From Canna indica (taxonomy: Eukaryota; Streptophyta; Magnoliopsida; Zingiberales; Cannaceae), in the NCBI GenBank assembly GCA_034359265.1, contig CP136890.1:52383501-52447500 (forward strand): a DNA stretch of 64,000 nucleotides, written 5' to 3'. The notes below the pieces were generated by a model. It had not been told where the DNA came from and searched no databases. It saw nothing but the letters and a program-made list of their open reading frames with translations. The stretch's first letter is position 1. The number at the start of each line of letters is the position of its first letter. This document shows, in pieces, positions 1-12,438 of the stretch. The translations under genes were made by a program, and so were the position numbers.

Positions 1-78
1 TTTACTACTTTTATGATTTTGGCTTCCTTGCATCCCCATATTTTGCACACATAACATTCTCAATCTTCTCTAATCAAG

Positions 79-3000
79 ATATGCAAGGATAAAGATGAAG
101 CTGAAGTCTGGTTTGCTGGTTTAAAAACATTGATATCACGCAGTCACCATCGAAGATGGAGAACAGGATCTAGAAGTGATGGGGTGTCCTCGGGTACAAA
201 CAGTCCAAGGGCATACACTCGCAGAAGCTCTCCTTTAAACTCTCCATTTGGTAGTAGTGATAGCATGCCAAAGGTGCTCTCTGTTCATCTTTTGTTCATC
301 TCTAGTCATACTATTGTATGAGGAATTTCTAACTCCATACTTAATTCAGGATGGTAGTGATACACTTCGGCTTCGAAGTCCATATGAAAGCCCAACAAAG
401 AATGGGTTAGACAAGTCATTATCTGATGTTGTTGCATATGCTGTACCTCCAAAGTGTTTCTTTCCTTCAGATTCTGCTACTGGGTCACTCCACTCTTTAT
501 CTTCTGGGTGCTCAGATAGTATTAATGGGCATACAAGGGGCTTTGCTACAGATGCATTCAGAGTAAGTCTATCAAGTGCTGTGAGCTCATCCAGTCAAGG
601 CTCTGGTCATGATGATGGAGATGCTTTAGGGGATGTATTTATATGGGGGGAAGGAACTGGAGATGGAATTTTAGGAGGTGGAAGTCTTAGAGTTGGTAAC
701 TATTCAGGTATTAAAATGGATTCTCTTGTGCCAAAAGCCTTAGAATCTGCTGTAATACTAGATGTGCAGAATGTATCTTGTGGTGCGAAACATGCTGCTC
801 TTGTTACCAAGCAAGGAGAGATCTACTCTTGGGGAGAGGAATCAGGAGGTAGGCTTGGGCATGGAATAGATTCTGATGTATCTCAGCCAAAACTGATTGA
901 TGCTCTTGTAAATACAAATATTGAAATTGTTGCCTGTGGAGAGCATCACACCTGTGCTGTTACACTGTCTGGTGACCTTTATACATGGGGTGATGGAACT
1001 ACTCATGGGCTCCTTGGGCATGGAACTGATATGAGCTATTGGATACCAAAAAGAGTTAATGGGCCCTTGGAGGGTGTACATGTTTCATCAGTTTCTTGTG
1101 GACCTTGGCATACAGCTGTTGTAACCTCTTCCAGCCAACTGTTTACCTTCGGAGATGGAACTTTTGGTGTTCTTGGTCATGGAGATTGCAAAAGTGTCTC
1201 CATACCTAGGGAAGTAGAATCTCTGAGGGGACTGCGCACAGTTCGAGCTGCATGTGGTGTTTGGCATACAGCTGCGATTGTAGAAGTTATGTCTGCAACT
1301 TCAAATTCTAGCAACTGTTCTTCTGGAAAGCTATTCACATGGGGTGATGGTGATAAGGGGCGTCTTGGACATGGTGATAAAGAAAATAAACTAGTGCCTA
1401 CTTGTGTAGCTGCTTTGGTTGAACCTAATTTCTGTCAAGTTGCTTGTGGGCACAGCCTAACAGTGGCACTTACAACCTCAGGTCATGTTTACACAATGGG
1501 CAGTGCAGTTTATGGTCAACTTGGAAACCCTCAAGCAGATGGAAAGTTCCCTGTCCGTGTGGAAGGAAAGCTCCTTAAAAACTTTGTTGAGGAGATTTCT
1601 TGTGGTGCTTATCATGTTGCTGTCTTAACTTCAAGGACTGAAGTTTATACATGGGGTAAAGGAGCAAATGGTAGATTAGGACATGGTGACACTGATGACA
1701 AAAATTTCCCAACATTAGTTGAAGGTTTAAAAGATAAACAAGTTAGGAGTGTAGTTTGTGGCACTAATTTTACTGCAGCAATTTGTATTCACAAGTGGGT
1801 ATCTGGAGTTGATCAGTCTATGTGCTCAGGCTGCCGTCTTCCATTTAATTTTAAGAGGAAGCGTCATAACTGTTACAACTGTGCGCTTGTGTTTTGCCAT
1901 TCTTGCAGCAGTAAGAAGTCTCTTAGGGCTGCTATGGCACCAAATCCAAATAAGCCATATCGTGTCTGCGATAACTGCTTTATCAAGTTAAGAAAGCCCT
2001 TGGACTCTGATTCATCATCTCATTCTGCAGCTAATAGGAGAGGAATAGTTCAGGGGTTCACTGAAATGACCGAGGAGGATAAATTGGATCCAAGATCAAA
2101 TGTGCAAGTCCCTAGAATTTCTTCAATGGAGTCTTTTAAGCAAATAGAAACTAAATCTTCTAAAAAGAACAAGAAGTTTGAATTCATTAGCAGTCGTGTA
2201 TCACCAATTCCAAATGGAACTCTGCGTTGGGGTGGCCTTAACATTTCAAAGTCTTTCAATCCAGCCTCTGGAACCTCAAAAAAATTCTTCTCAGCTTCTG
2301 TTCCAGGGTCAAGAATTGTTTCCAGAGCAACATCACCTGTTTCAAGAAGGCCCAGCCCTCCTCGTTCTACCACACCAACACCAACTCTTGGAGGGCTTAC
2401 TTCTCCAAGAATCATTCTTGACAACTCAAAAAGTGGAACAGACAGTTTAAGCCAAGAAGTTCTGAGGTTAAGATCTCAGGTAAACATGAGTATAAAGCAT
2501 CTAAGAAGATGTATCCATGTTGCTTTTAGGTCTATATCTCAGTTACACATGTTTGAAATAGTTACTTCTTTCACATTTATTTTTGGTGTATACAGGAATT
2601 TGTCTATATACAACCAAGGCAATAATGATTATAAATGCTACAACTTCGATTCATTGTGCAAAGACACAAATCTTAATTACAATGAGTGCTTCAATAATTT
2701 GTCAAGTGGGTCTTTTGATAATATTGAAATCATACTTCCATGTAGCCAATACATTTTTTATCTGAATCTGATTTTTTCTGTATACATGCATGCTTAATTG
2801 ACTTGTATATCTATTACTATCCATGCAGATTTACTTAAAACGGTAATCATGTTAATTGATGATAAGGAATGCTTTTGGCTACAACTATTATTAAGCCATC
2901 ATAAATTATGTGAACCGTAGATTTTCACAGGAACATTTAATAAATGTGTTAGCAAATTATCAAGCTAGTATGATGTGGAAAACTGTGTACTAATCTATAG

Positions 3001-5729
3001 TCTATTCCACCAGTATCATTGGAGAAAAAGCATAAATAGATAGTTTATTGAGTTGTTACCAAGCTATATATGCCAACTTTGGTATTTATTTGGGCAGTAT
3101 ACCAGTTAGTATGCACTAGTTTGCTTGGTATTTAAACCTTGTTGTTCGCTCTTGATGAAGTAGAAGGCAATCTCTGATAATACATCTGAAAATTGAAGAA
3201 AGTCCTACAGGAATCCAAGGGCTGTTATAGAAGATAGGTAGCTAGATGTCCATCTTTACAAAATATAATTTCAGTTCCTTGGCCAGCTAGCTGGTAGACA
3301 ATAGGATTGAGGAAGGTTTTCAAGGATATCCTAGTAAAACATAGCTACTTAAAAAGCAGTTGACATTTAGATACTTTACATGAAAACTTATAGTTGCATA
3401 TCAGTTTGACCATTAATAGGTTTAGAAAAACACAGTATCCATTGGCAGCATAGATGATGCACCCAGGACACGTATTACAAATTAAAAAAATTATCATTGC
3501 TGATAAATTAAAGAGAGATGATGCCTTTGAAGCTTAAACTCTTTGCATTCATCTTCTGGATGGTCCAGCACACAATGCCACAGAATCCAAAAAGTGGGGA
3601 TTGGTCATTGATGATATGATTATTGTTTCAACTCCTAATTTTGCACTAGTAATACAATACACATTTGTCATTACAAGACCAAGTTTCTGGAGAAGAGTAA
3701 TTTGATCATCTTCTTAGAGGCTAACCACATTAAGATTAGGCTCTTGTTTGCAGTGCCCTCTTTTCTTCTAAAGTTAAAAAAGGAACTGTAGGAATAAGTA
3801 GAGTACGAAATCCCACCATCAAAAATATCACTTTATTTAGTCTCTTATTGACTATCACCAAACTTTTCAAAGTTTCAGTTTAACAATGTGAAGATAATTT
3901 CTGGGAAATATACTAGGATCCAACTAAGGATGCATTACATCAAGGAAGAATATTATCATTTCCACATGACAAAATATTTTGTTGCAATAAGCTCAGAGAT
4001 ATTTAAGGATAATATTTAGCATAAAGGAATTATTTTATTTTCAAGTGGATCAACACTACCTACATGATTGATTTCTGAATCTTATGTTAAATTCTTTTAT
4101 CAGGTATTCAATAAACTGATGTGACATTAGTTTCTCTAAAAGCTAACGGAAATATGATTTTATGTTTTATTAGGGTATTCAGTTGTAACACATTCATCTT
4201 ATGAAAAATATTGGTAGGTGGCAAACCTTACCCGTAAAGCCCAGCTTCAAGAAGTTGAGTTGGAGAGAACATCTAAGCAGTTGAAGGAGGCTATTTCAGT
4301 TGCTGGAGAAGAAGCTGCAAAATGCAAAGCAGCCAAAGAAGTGATCAAGTCACTTACTGCTCAAGTAAGGATGGTTTTCATGAATTGTATGAATATATAT
4401 ATATACATGTATGTGTGTGTGTGCGCTCGCGCGCGTGTGTGCTTTTTTCATTGTTTCACACACAATCAATTTGATGAGCAATCATGTGTATTCATGAGAC
4501 AAATTCTGTTCAGGATTGTTAAATAGGGTTAAAGAGTTAATTGTTTAAAATAGCCTGTACTTTGCATAAACTAGTTGAAGCTAATGTCTCAACTAGTTAC
4601 TCACATTTTAAGAAACTCATGAAGAAACTAGTTACAGTATATTCCTTTTACATTTTAAGAAACTCACAACTAGTTACTCATGAAGATTGTCACCAAGTCC
4701 ATAAATCATTTTTCTAATGCTACTATTTAAGTATGCTCTTACATAGTCCAACTGTTTTCATCATGTTTGAATAGTTGAAGGACATGGCTGAAAGATTGCC
4801 AGTAGAAGCAGCTGATAACAGTAAACTCCCTTCATCGACATCCTTCAGTACTAGTCCCACATCAAGTGGTATTTCAGTTGCAACTGTTGAGCGATTAAAC
4901 AGCATGTTGACATCTCATGAAGCAGATGCCAATGGCTCCAGTGGAGTGCTAATTACCAATGGTCCAAGTTCCATTAACCGCAATAATTTAGGCACTCCAG
5001 TAGCAAGGAATGGAAGCAAAGTAATGGATACAGATCCCAACCATGAGACTGAATGGGTTGAACAAGATGAGCCAGGAGTGTACATCACCCTTACTTCTTT
5101 ACCTGGAGGTGCGAGAGACCTAAAACGGGTTCGCTTCAGGTTTGTCTAAATTAACATTATTGCAATTTCTGTTCGAATGGAAATATTTAAAAAAATCTCT
5201 CGCACATAGTTTAGATGATAGTCAGCAGCAACAATAGTGTTGCAATTATCTTGGTTAACAGAAATATCCAATTTTGCATTAATTACTTTCATTTGAATGT
5301 GCAACTACAATATGCACACACAGATGCCAACTCCCTCAGGAAAGTGTTTGGGTTTATCTATTAGTATTATTTAGTAATCATACACTGCATGGATTAATGT
5401 GTTATAAACTATAAAGTCTATATTAATTGAGTGGACTTCAGGATGAACATTAATCTCATTTCTCTGGCTATTGCATGTTTTACAATCTCTTGTTAGTAAC
5501 TGTTAGCTTCACACATTACAATCAGAAACAATTTCCTTTCAAAAAGCACATTCTTTGTTTCAGCGGATTAAAAGTAATTATTTTGTTTGTCGGCAGCCGC
5601 AAGCGGTTCAGTGAGAAGCAAGCTGAACAATGGTGGGCTGAGAACCGGGCAAGGGTATATGAGCAGTACAACGTGCGGATGGTTGACCAGTCCACCGCAA
5701 ACGTTGGAAATGACGAAAGATCTCATTAA
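79..5729 (+). CDS. PRAF/RLD-type RCC1-FYVE-BRX protein, 5'-partial, five exons visible
   Basis: Exons I place: 79-273, 350-2479, 4218-4364, 4775-5139 and 5597-5729 (stop). All introns are GT-AG and the phases fit, giving about 989 residues. Domain order: the end of a PH domain ([16 protein letters not shown]), a basic Ser/Arg/Pro linker, seven-bladed RCC1 repeats (about 620-1790, recurring WGxGxxGRLGHG), a FYVE finger (about 1795-1990, core [17 protein letters not shown]), a Ser/Pro-rich linker, a coiled coil (EVLRLRSQ into [17 protein letters not shown]) and a C-terminal BRX domain ([14 protein letters not shown]...[19 protein letters not shown]). Known for the family: it binds phosphoinositides, and the RLD members bind LAZY proteins through BRX and act in membrane traffic and auxin transport during gravitropism. 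The first ~100 residues (start and most of PH) lie left of the window. The FYVE core has HNCY in place of the classical HHCR, as is usual in PRAFs. No disruption is seen, so I judge it functional. Confidence 0.93.
2480..4217 (+). other. Long intron of the PRAF/RLD gene
   Basis: This 1738-bp AT-rich intron lies between exons ending LRLRSQ and beginning VANLTRK, with donor GTAAAC and acceptor TTGGTAG. The open frame of the large exon reads about 106 codons past the donor to a stop at 2797, and that extension does not look like protein. I see no TE ends or RNA gene inside. Confidence 0.8.
4392..4441. repeat. Compound (TA)n/(TG)n/(CG)n microsatellite in an intron
   Basis: Alternating purine-pyrimidine tract: TA steps, then TG steps, then a short CGCTCGCGCG core and TG steps again. 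It lies just inside the intron after the exon ending at 4364. Alternation of this kind is Z-DNA-prone and length-variable. Confidence 0.85.
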
Positions 5730-6764
5730 ATTGAGTTAAATAATGTTTCCTCCAAGATTGGAGCGACAAGGAAGTCTAACTTGATCATCAATTAGTTTGT
5801 AAATGCCAGTAAATTTTATTCTTACCCCCAAGATTGGAGGGTCTGGGTATAAAGAGAAGTGGTTGGTAGTCACCATTTTTTAAAATTTTCCCTTCATTTT
5901 TCTTGTGTGGAAAGATAGAGTGGGTTTGAGCTTGAGGAATGTAAATCCTTACTTGATCAGCTTGCTTATATCCTGCATTGTAAATGCAAAAGAAAATGCA
6001 ATGTTATCCCTCCTTTTTTTGGGTATATTTCTCATTTAGATTACCACAAAATTTTAGTGCATTATGGTCTAAGCAAGATACTAATACTTTGTTTGCTTCA
6101 GTGGATTGGATAGGATAATAAATGCAAAATAGCATTGCATAGGATCTTTTAAGTCCGGTGTTCTAATATCAATTTTATTCTTATAATTTTATATTTTTCT
6201 AATCCATAAATTAAACAAAGGATGGATTAAAGTTCATATTTTATCGTATTCCTTTTTAAAGCAAATAAGTTCTAAAACCAATGTGTTTTAACTTTGGTGA
6301 AATAATTGTAGCAGCAAGTTTTGGTGTTCAACATAGAATTGCCTATTAGCTCATGTTACGTTGAACACAGATGGGATTACTCCTTTTTCTTATGCTGGAA
6401 TTACCATTAGCTCATGTTGGCCTGAGCTTGTGATCAGCATGGGTGGTTAGGTCAACCTAGTATTTGTTGTGCGAGATTAGGCCATAGGCTTCAAACCCTC
6501 TACGCCCGGTAGGATAAAGGTGGCATTTTCCGAGTCAGCTCAAGTGACAGGCTGCGCTCATCCCTTCGTACATGTGGGTCATGCTTGGCATAGCCCGTGT
6601 CCGTATCATGTTGAGCACGACCCGTGTCTGTGTGGTGCTGCACGGTACGATTGTCGAGCTCGACACGCGCTAGGCTAGGCCTATCTTGGTGCCATGTCGG
6701 GCTTAGCTTGGTTGGGCTAGGCTCGTTCCTTGGGGCACGTGGGCTATGCTCGGCACGACTCGTG
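5730..6764. other. 3' UTR and intergenic spacer with a possible small MITE
   Basis: The first few hundred bases should be the 3' UTR of the PRAF/RLD gene; the poly(A) site cannot be fixed. At 6087-6220 an AT-rich stretch begins CTTTGTTTGCTTCAGTGGAT and ends ATTAAACAAAG, resembling a ~134-bp MITE with short inverted ends, but no target duplication is clear. From about 6480 to 6764 the base composition changes to a GC-rich block with many GGGCTAGGC- and CCCGTGT-like words. I assign no gene to it. Confidence 0.4.
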
Positions 6765-7130
6765 TGTTGGCCTAAGGTTTTCAACCTAGGTCCTTAATCT
6801 CGATTTTTATTATGACAAATATGGAACTAGTGATTTCATGAAGAAATATTTTCAGGTTCCAAGTTGAGTAGCGCATGACGTTCGTGATCGAAAAAATGAT
6901 GAAATCGACAAAATCCGAAGGACGCTCGTCGGTGCTCAATTTTCGTCGAGAAGTTAGAGTATAGGTTTAGCATGTCTAGTATATGTTGTATACCCTCTAT
7001 TTGATGCATAAGAACCCTAAAAGCCGAACTCGAAACCCGAAAACTCAAAGACTAAAAAATCAGCTAGAACCTAGTTATCGATCGAAGTTCGATCAAAGGT
7101 CGATCGACCGAAGATCGACCCAAAAGTCCA
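6765..7130 (+). mobile_element. SIRE-like copia LTR, 3'-truncated fragment
   Basis: It begins TGTTGGCCTAAGG and runs through the LTR's constant block (ATGACAAA, CAGGTTCCAAG, then a GGTCGATCGACC-rich tract near 7080-7115). It then stops abruptly where a gypsy LTR fragment begins. The same block is recognisable in the LTRs at 8183-9352, 22084-23692 and 45987-47628 on the other strand. Confidence 0.7.
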
Positions 7131-7531
7131 ACGCCTCTGTTATTGCCTGGAGTTGGGGTGATGTGGTCCGGCACGTCTTTTGGTCAGGTGCTACTCCGGC
7201 AGGGGACCTGCAAAAGAAACTCCAACGCTCAACTAAGAGAGAGTTCTAGGTGAGGGCAATATAAATTAGAATCTTTTTTGTACCTGTGGAGCATCGTGCC
7301 TGTATATTGGGTCGATATTGCCTCTTGGTAACCTCGTAGGTATGTGCTCAGAATGGGTCGATATTGATCCCGGAGATATTGGGATCGTAATTGATGAATC
7401 TCTTATAACTAATGAGGACGTAAGCATCCTTGTATGGTCGGGTGGAGCCCCTTGGCTAAGCCGTCTGGCTTGAATTGAGTCTGGTTCATGAGTGTGGGTG
7501 CTTCTAGGCCTAATCCCGCCTGTAAATTGAA
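7131..7531 (-). mobile_element. Tat-like gypsy LTR fragment
   Basis: Read on the minus strand it has the CCAAGGGGCTCCACC and CCCGACCATACA words also seen on the plus strand at about 11640-11735, and it ends near CAGGTCCCCTGCCGGAG. It sits between two copia LTR pieces and has no coding potential. The family assignment rests on resemblance to 11525-11990, which leads into a gypsy primer-site region. Confidence 0.5.
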
Positions 7532-9883
7532 TGTTCACACTAGAGGGGGGGGGGGGGGGTGAATAGTGTGTACCGCTAATTTTTAGACTAAGTTCGATTC
7601 TTTAATCGAGTTGTTGATTTTAATTACAGGTATATGCTCTAGTGAGAAAATAATCAAGAAATCAACACTAAATAAATCAATGCTAACACACCAAGATTTA
7701 TAGTGGTTCAGCAACACCGCCTACTCCACTACCTAAGCACTGTACTTAGGTTTTCACACACAAATCCACTAAGTTAAGAGTTTCTTACAATTGAGGTTAT
7801 CATCGGAAAGTCTCAACACTATCTCCTAATGCACTTCTACACCCGAAAATCTCCGCATTCACACCAAGTGAACTCTCCTAACCTAGCTTACACAAGTGGT
7901 TTTAAATCTCTACACCAAGACTACCACCCAAATCACAAACCTAGATCTCTAGGTTTACACAAACACAAATGACAAGTAAATGAACAATAAAATACAAGTA
8001 ATGAGAGCAAATATAAATGAAATACAACTTAACTCTCAGACAACGATTCCTAGTCCCTTTCTTGATGCCTTGAAGGTGAAACAATGAAGTACAAAGACAA
8101 GGTCAAGAGTTGAAGCTTTGAGGACTAGGGTTTGAGGGGAAATGGCTCAATGTAGCTCAAAGGTGTTTGTATGATGTCTAAGTGTTGGTAAAATTGCCTA
8201 CACTAGAGGGGGGGTGGGGGGGTGAATAGTATATTTACTAAACTTTAGCCTAAAGTCAGTTTTAATCATTTCTTAAACTACTTAGGCAAATTCTCAATTC
8301 AAGACTAAATGCGGAAGCAAATGAATATGACAATTAAGCAAACACAAATAGAATCAATGCAAATACTTTGATTTATAGTGGTTCGGCCCCAATGCCTACT
8401 CCACTGCCTAAGCACCTCGCTTAGGATTTCCAAACTTAGCTTTACTAGATTATATCATTTCCCTTACAATGAGAAATTTACACCGGAGAAAATCTGCTCT
8501 CAACCCGAAGGCACTTCCACACCCGAAAGTCTCCACCTTCCTACCGAGTGCACTCTCCCACCTCAAACTCTAAGGACAATACAACTAATTCTAGTAAACT
8601 AAGTTTACACCGGTGGATTTAAACCTCAAACACCAAGGCTACCACCTAATTTCAAGACCTACAGTCTAAGTCTAACACAAACTCAAATACAATGAAAATA
8701 ACAACATCATACAACAATAATGAGAGAAAATAATAAATAATATAAACTTAGCTCTCAAATAAGATGTCCTAGCTCCTCTCGATAACTTGAAGATGAATTA
8801 AAGCAAGCTTAAAGTCAATATCAAGGTTTCTAGGCTCAAAGCTAGGGTTTTTAAGAATGGTGGCTCAATTAAGCTCAAGGATCATCAAAATATGACTCAA
8901 TGAATGTTAGAGAACCTAAGGAAGGCTAGGGAGGTATATTTATAGAGAGCCAAGGAAGTGAGGCTCAAATGAAACAACACAACGACTCAAAAAAGAGTCG
9001 AAACTGCCCGTCGGTCGATGCTAGAAAGTACCAGTACTTTTCGATTCTTTCTTCGGTTCAGGTTTCAGATTACGGGTTTAGTTCTTTAGGGTGTCTTTGC
9101 ATCATGATGAGGATTAATACAAATGATCTAGACACCATAAATCTAAACTCTATTCTTTCTGACAAATCCGAGCGCGTCGACCAAACGTCCTTTCGATTTT
9201 TTGATTTTCCGATTTCTTTGATATTTTTGATTGCGGACGTCGAGCGCTAATCGACTTGGAACCTGAAAGTTTTTTTCCATGAAAACATTAGTTCCATGTT
9301 TGTTATCATCAAAATGAAGATTAATACCAAGGTTGAAGACCTTAGGCCAACATCAAGGTGTTCCAACAACCTTTAGAAGGCTAAAAATGAGGGTTTATAT
9401 AGAAAAGGGAGTGAGAGAGTTGGGTTCAACGGGTAGAAAATGACTTTTAAAAGAGTCGTTGGACTATTATGTCGATAGCCGGGCGACCCTCGGCCGGTCC
9501 ACGGTTGCCCAAGAGTCGACCGAATCAGCTACTGGAATTCGGTCGATCCAAGACCGATCAGCAACGATAACTGATTTTTCGATCGATGCTTGAGTCGGGG
9601 TTCGAACATTAGATATTATTGGTTCTAGGCATCATTTTAGGGAAAATACATTATACTTAGACACACTAACTATAAATTTTCTTTTTTCGTCGACGATCAC
9701 GCATCAGACCACATCCTTTTGATTTCTTTCAATGACATGTTGACTTTCCCGAATGAGGATGCGTCGCGCAAGTCGACTACGAACCTCAAACTATCATGCT
9801 AAAAGACACCGTCAAAAGTAGTTTGTTATCATCAAAATAGTTTCAGGAAATACTTTGGCGTGAGGACAAAACCTCGGCCAACA
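7532..9883 (-). mobile_element. SIRE-like copia LTR (3' LTR) split by a nested LTR
   Basis: Outer LTR in two parts, 7532-8182 and 9353-9883. On the minus strand it starts TGTTGGCCGAGG (at 9883) and ends with the CACTATTCACCCCC/TCTAGTGTG block next to a 15-G run near 7550. Just beyond 9883 comes the plus-strand sequence TTCTCCCACTTTTTGATGATG, which on the minus strand is a polypurine tract, so this is the 3' LTR of a minus-strand element. Little internal sequence survives (about 9884-10045). Confidence 0.75.
8183..9352 (-). mobile_element. Solo SIRE-like copia LTR nested in another LTR
   Basis: It starts TGTTGGTAAAATTGCC and ends CTTAGGCCAACA on the plus strand, 1170 bp, and interrupts the outer LTR whose halves resume on both sides. 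The flanking pentamers are CTAAG and TCAAG, which is not a clean target duplication. It contains the conserved tract with TTTATAGTGGTTCGGCCCC near 8370 and a reverse-strand TATA-like CTCTATAAATATACC near 8935-8949. Confidence 0.8.
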
Positions 9884-10049
9884 TTCTCCCACTTTTTGAT
9901 GATGACAAACCCTATCTCAATAAAACATAGGCAAGAGAATTCTAAATGCATCTGTCCTTTGCTCCCTTGTATTATTAAAATGTCCCAATAACTTGCTTTT
10001 GTTTCTAAAAGATGAAACATGGTCTAGCTAATGCTGCATATAACTTGCT

Positions 10050-10666
10050 TTATGTGTGACAGAGGCTGGTTATTAGAACTTTATGTTCAGCATGCTGACT
10101 TGCTGAGAATGAATTCTCAGCATGTTGAACATAGCATGCCGAGAATTCAGTCTCATAATCATCATTTACTGAGAATGAGATTTCTTGCTTTCTACCAGAA
10201 CATCTGAACAAATAAAATGATGACTTCTTATTCTTGGGAACCTTTCTTTTAAGTTTTGGTATATACTTGACTCTAATTTCCACATTGCGCCCCAACACAT
10301 GCTGAAGTGCACAAGCAATTAGATCCTGTGACTTTGCTGCCTTGGATACATGGTCAAGATGATAGAATTCTACTTCAGCCACTGCAACAGCTGATATATC
10401 AAAGAAAATACCTTAGTGTAATCAAAGAAATAACAAACAAAGCTCAAATGAATAGAACCCTTCTTGGTGTAATCAATTCCTTAATGGACTAGCAAGTGTG
10501 TTAATATGTCATGATGGGATGCATACAGTGTAATAGTGCAAGAAATTTTACTATACCTTCTTGAACATAAATAGCTAACAAAAAACCCTCTTGTTGAATA
10601 AATTTTTTGAAAGAATTGGAGTGACATCTTTGCGTGACTTCTTCCCATATTCTTTCCAATTTTTTC
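10050..10666 (-). pseudogene. STICHEL-like (DNA polymerase III gamma/tau-related) gene fragment
   Basis: Two minus-strand exons can be joined in phase. One is 10666-10557 (acceptor CAACAG, donor GTATAG), reading KLERIWEEVTQRCHSNSFKK. The other starts at 10390 after TATATCAG and reads AVAVAEVEFYHLDHVSKA then LQHVLGRNVEIRVK. This matches my memory of the C-terminal region of plant STICHEL/STI-like proteins, which regulate trichome branching. The second exon stays open to 10050. No upstream exons are visible: going upstream one meets CACTA terminal sequence. I read it as a captured or stranded fragment; identity by motif memory only. Confidence 0.6.
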
Positions 10667-10779
10667 CTGTTGCAGTTAGTATACTTGTTTTGATTACATA
10701 GTTGAGCATTTATAGTTAAATAGTGCTGGGAGCATAGTTGAGCATTAGATAATTTAGTTACAAACTTGGTATTTCTCAT

Positions 10780-11524
10780 TTCATCGCCTCATTGTTTCTT
10801 TTGTTTTTACATGCAGGTAAAAAGGATGAAGTGCAAGGATTAGCTTCTTGGAAAAAATTATGTTATATGTATTTTTGAAACTTTGAAACATGTAAATATT
10901 TGACTAGCACAATGTATTTCGAAATTACTTGTATACAGTGGTTTCTTTAAGTTTATGTGTGTGGATTTCAAGGGTTTATGTGTGATTTCAAAAATTATTT
11001 TTAAGATTTCGTGTGAATTATCAAATTATCTTATATGTGATTTCATGATTTGAGGATTGATTCAGGTACAATGAGCAATTGGTAATTCTGTTGGTAATTC
11101 CAACGGATATACCAACAAAAATTATTTATTGGTAATACTAACGCTAGTAGACATTGTTGGTATTACCGACAGTTATGTTTCAGTTGGTATTACCGACAGA
11201 TGTGTATCCGTTGGTATTACCAACAGATATTTATCCTTTGGTATTACCGACAGATATGTTTTCGTTGGTAATACCGATAGATATTTATCCGTTGGTAATA
11301 CCGACAGATATTTATCCGTTGGTAATACCGACGAATAAATATCTGTAGGTATTACCAACGGATATATATAATTGTTGGTATTATCGATAGATTAATTAAA
11401 ATCTGTCGGTATTATCGAGGAGCCTTTTATCGATAGATACTCCGTCGGTAACAATATTACCGACGGATTTTTGGGTATTACCGACGGATTTGGTCCGTTG
11501 GTGATACCCTATTTTCTTGTAGTG
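10780..11524 (+). mobile_element. Right end of a CACTA (En/Spm-like) element
   Basis: The block ends at 11524 with ATTTTCTTGTAGTG, the inverse of the canonical CACTACAAGAAAAT terminus. From about 11085 to 11515 it carries some fifteen subterminal repeats of the type GGTATTACCGACGGAT in both orientations, the usual layout of transposase-binding sites. No matching left terminus is seen in the window, so the element is truncated on the left. This family differs in TIR and subterminal motif from the CACTA family at 29-64 kb. Confidence 0.8.
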
Positions 11525-12145
11525 GAATAATAAACATATTTGCATGATGATACATTAATGGACTGGACTAAAACTATTGGGCTCGATCGGATTAGACCCA
11601 ACAATGCCCCGTCACTCAATCCAGGCCGAACTAAGCGGCTCCACCCAAGGGGCTCTGCCCAATTACGCCCCTGAAATAGATCCGAGCCAGACCAGACCGC
11701 TCTACTCAGGACCCTACCCGACCATACATAGGATATCTACACCCTTTCTTATCATGGAGGATACGACATTACAGGCCCATCATCTTCCGGATCGACCCCG
11801 AACCATTCTGGGCAACCTTCCCAGGAGATTATCGAGAGGCGTCATCACCTCCACCTACAATAAATATAGACACGACGCGCCTCAAATAACCCTAATTTCC
11901 AATTTTCATTACCTCCACCTTTGGAGTCCCACTAGCTTGAGCGTCAGAGTGTCTTGATACTTCAATCCTCGGGCATGAACATTTGGCGCCCACCGTGGGG
12001 CCAAGTAAAGCTTACCTCCCCTCCACAATGATTGGAACCTGGAGTCAAGCGATCGCCGCCGCACGCCAACGGCAATGACCCGATGACGATCGACCGTAAC
12101 CTAGTAACGCTGAAACAACGAGGAGCGACGGTCCGGTGCCAGCTA
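11525..12145 (+). mobile_element. Tat-like gypsy LTR end and primer-site region
   Basis: LTR-like sequence runs to about 11985 and is followed by CATTTGGCGCCCACCGTGGG (11983-12002), a junction typical of plant gypsy elements just before gag. A short stretch of leader follows and is cut off near 12145 by chromovirus-LTR-like sequence. The gag that should follow appears only at about 20567, which suggests the two pieces were one element. Confidence 0.55.
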
Positions 12146-12438
12146 TTAGAAAAAAATTATAATAATTAAATTTTATCTTTCAGCAGGAGATTGTAGGCTC
12201 AAGTTAACGTGGGCTACCAGAAATTTCGAGATTTATTTCGGGTAAGCGTTTGACGTGGAAAAATTATGGAAAATTTTATTATGGTTTTTATGTGGTTTAG
12301 AATGCCATGGTGATAGGGGATCTCGAGTCGAGTCCAACCGTTCAATCGAAACTCGATTCGGAGTTAAAACGGATTAGATATGAATTTTATAAGTTGAGTC
12401 GTAAGTAGGGGGCATTTTGGTCAATTGGGGTTTTAAGT
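12146..12438 (+). mobile_element. Partial copy of the Del/Tekay-like LTR start
   Basis: The stretch AGCAGGAGATTGTAGGCTC near 12183 parallels AGCAGAGGACTGCAGGCTC at 12478 in the adjacent full LTR, so this is a second, diverged copy of the first ~290 bp of that LTR. No genes. Confidence 0.5.

Noticed and set aside
2050..2424. 124-codon minus-strand frame opposite the PRAF gene
   Set aside because: Shadow of the Ser/Pro-rich linker of the real gene; no independent signal.
2480..2797. C-terminal extension of the large PRAF exon
   Set aside because: It is intron read-through: a good donor lies at 2480 and the coiled coil continues in the exon at 4218.
6400..6510. tRNA-derived SINE: A-box-like TAGCTCATGTTGG and B-box-like GGCTTCAAACCC
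   Set aside because: Spacing is too long and no tail or target duplication is seen; probably chance.
11129..11358. Repetitive short proteins on both strands
   Set aside because: They are CACTA subterminal repeats (GGTATTACCGACGGAT type) read as protein.
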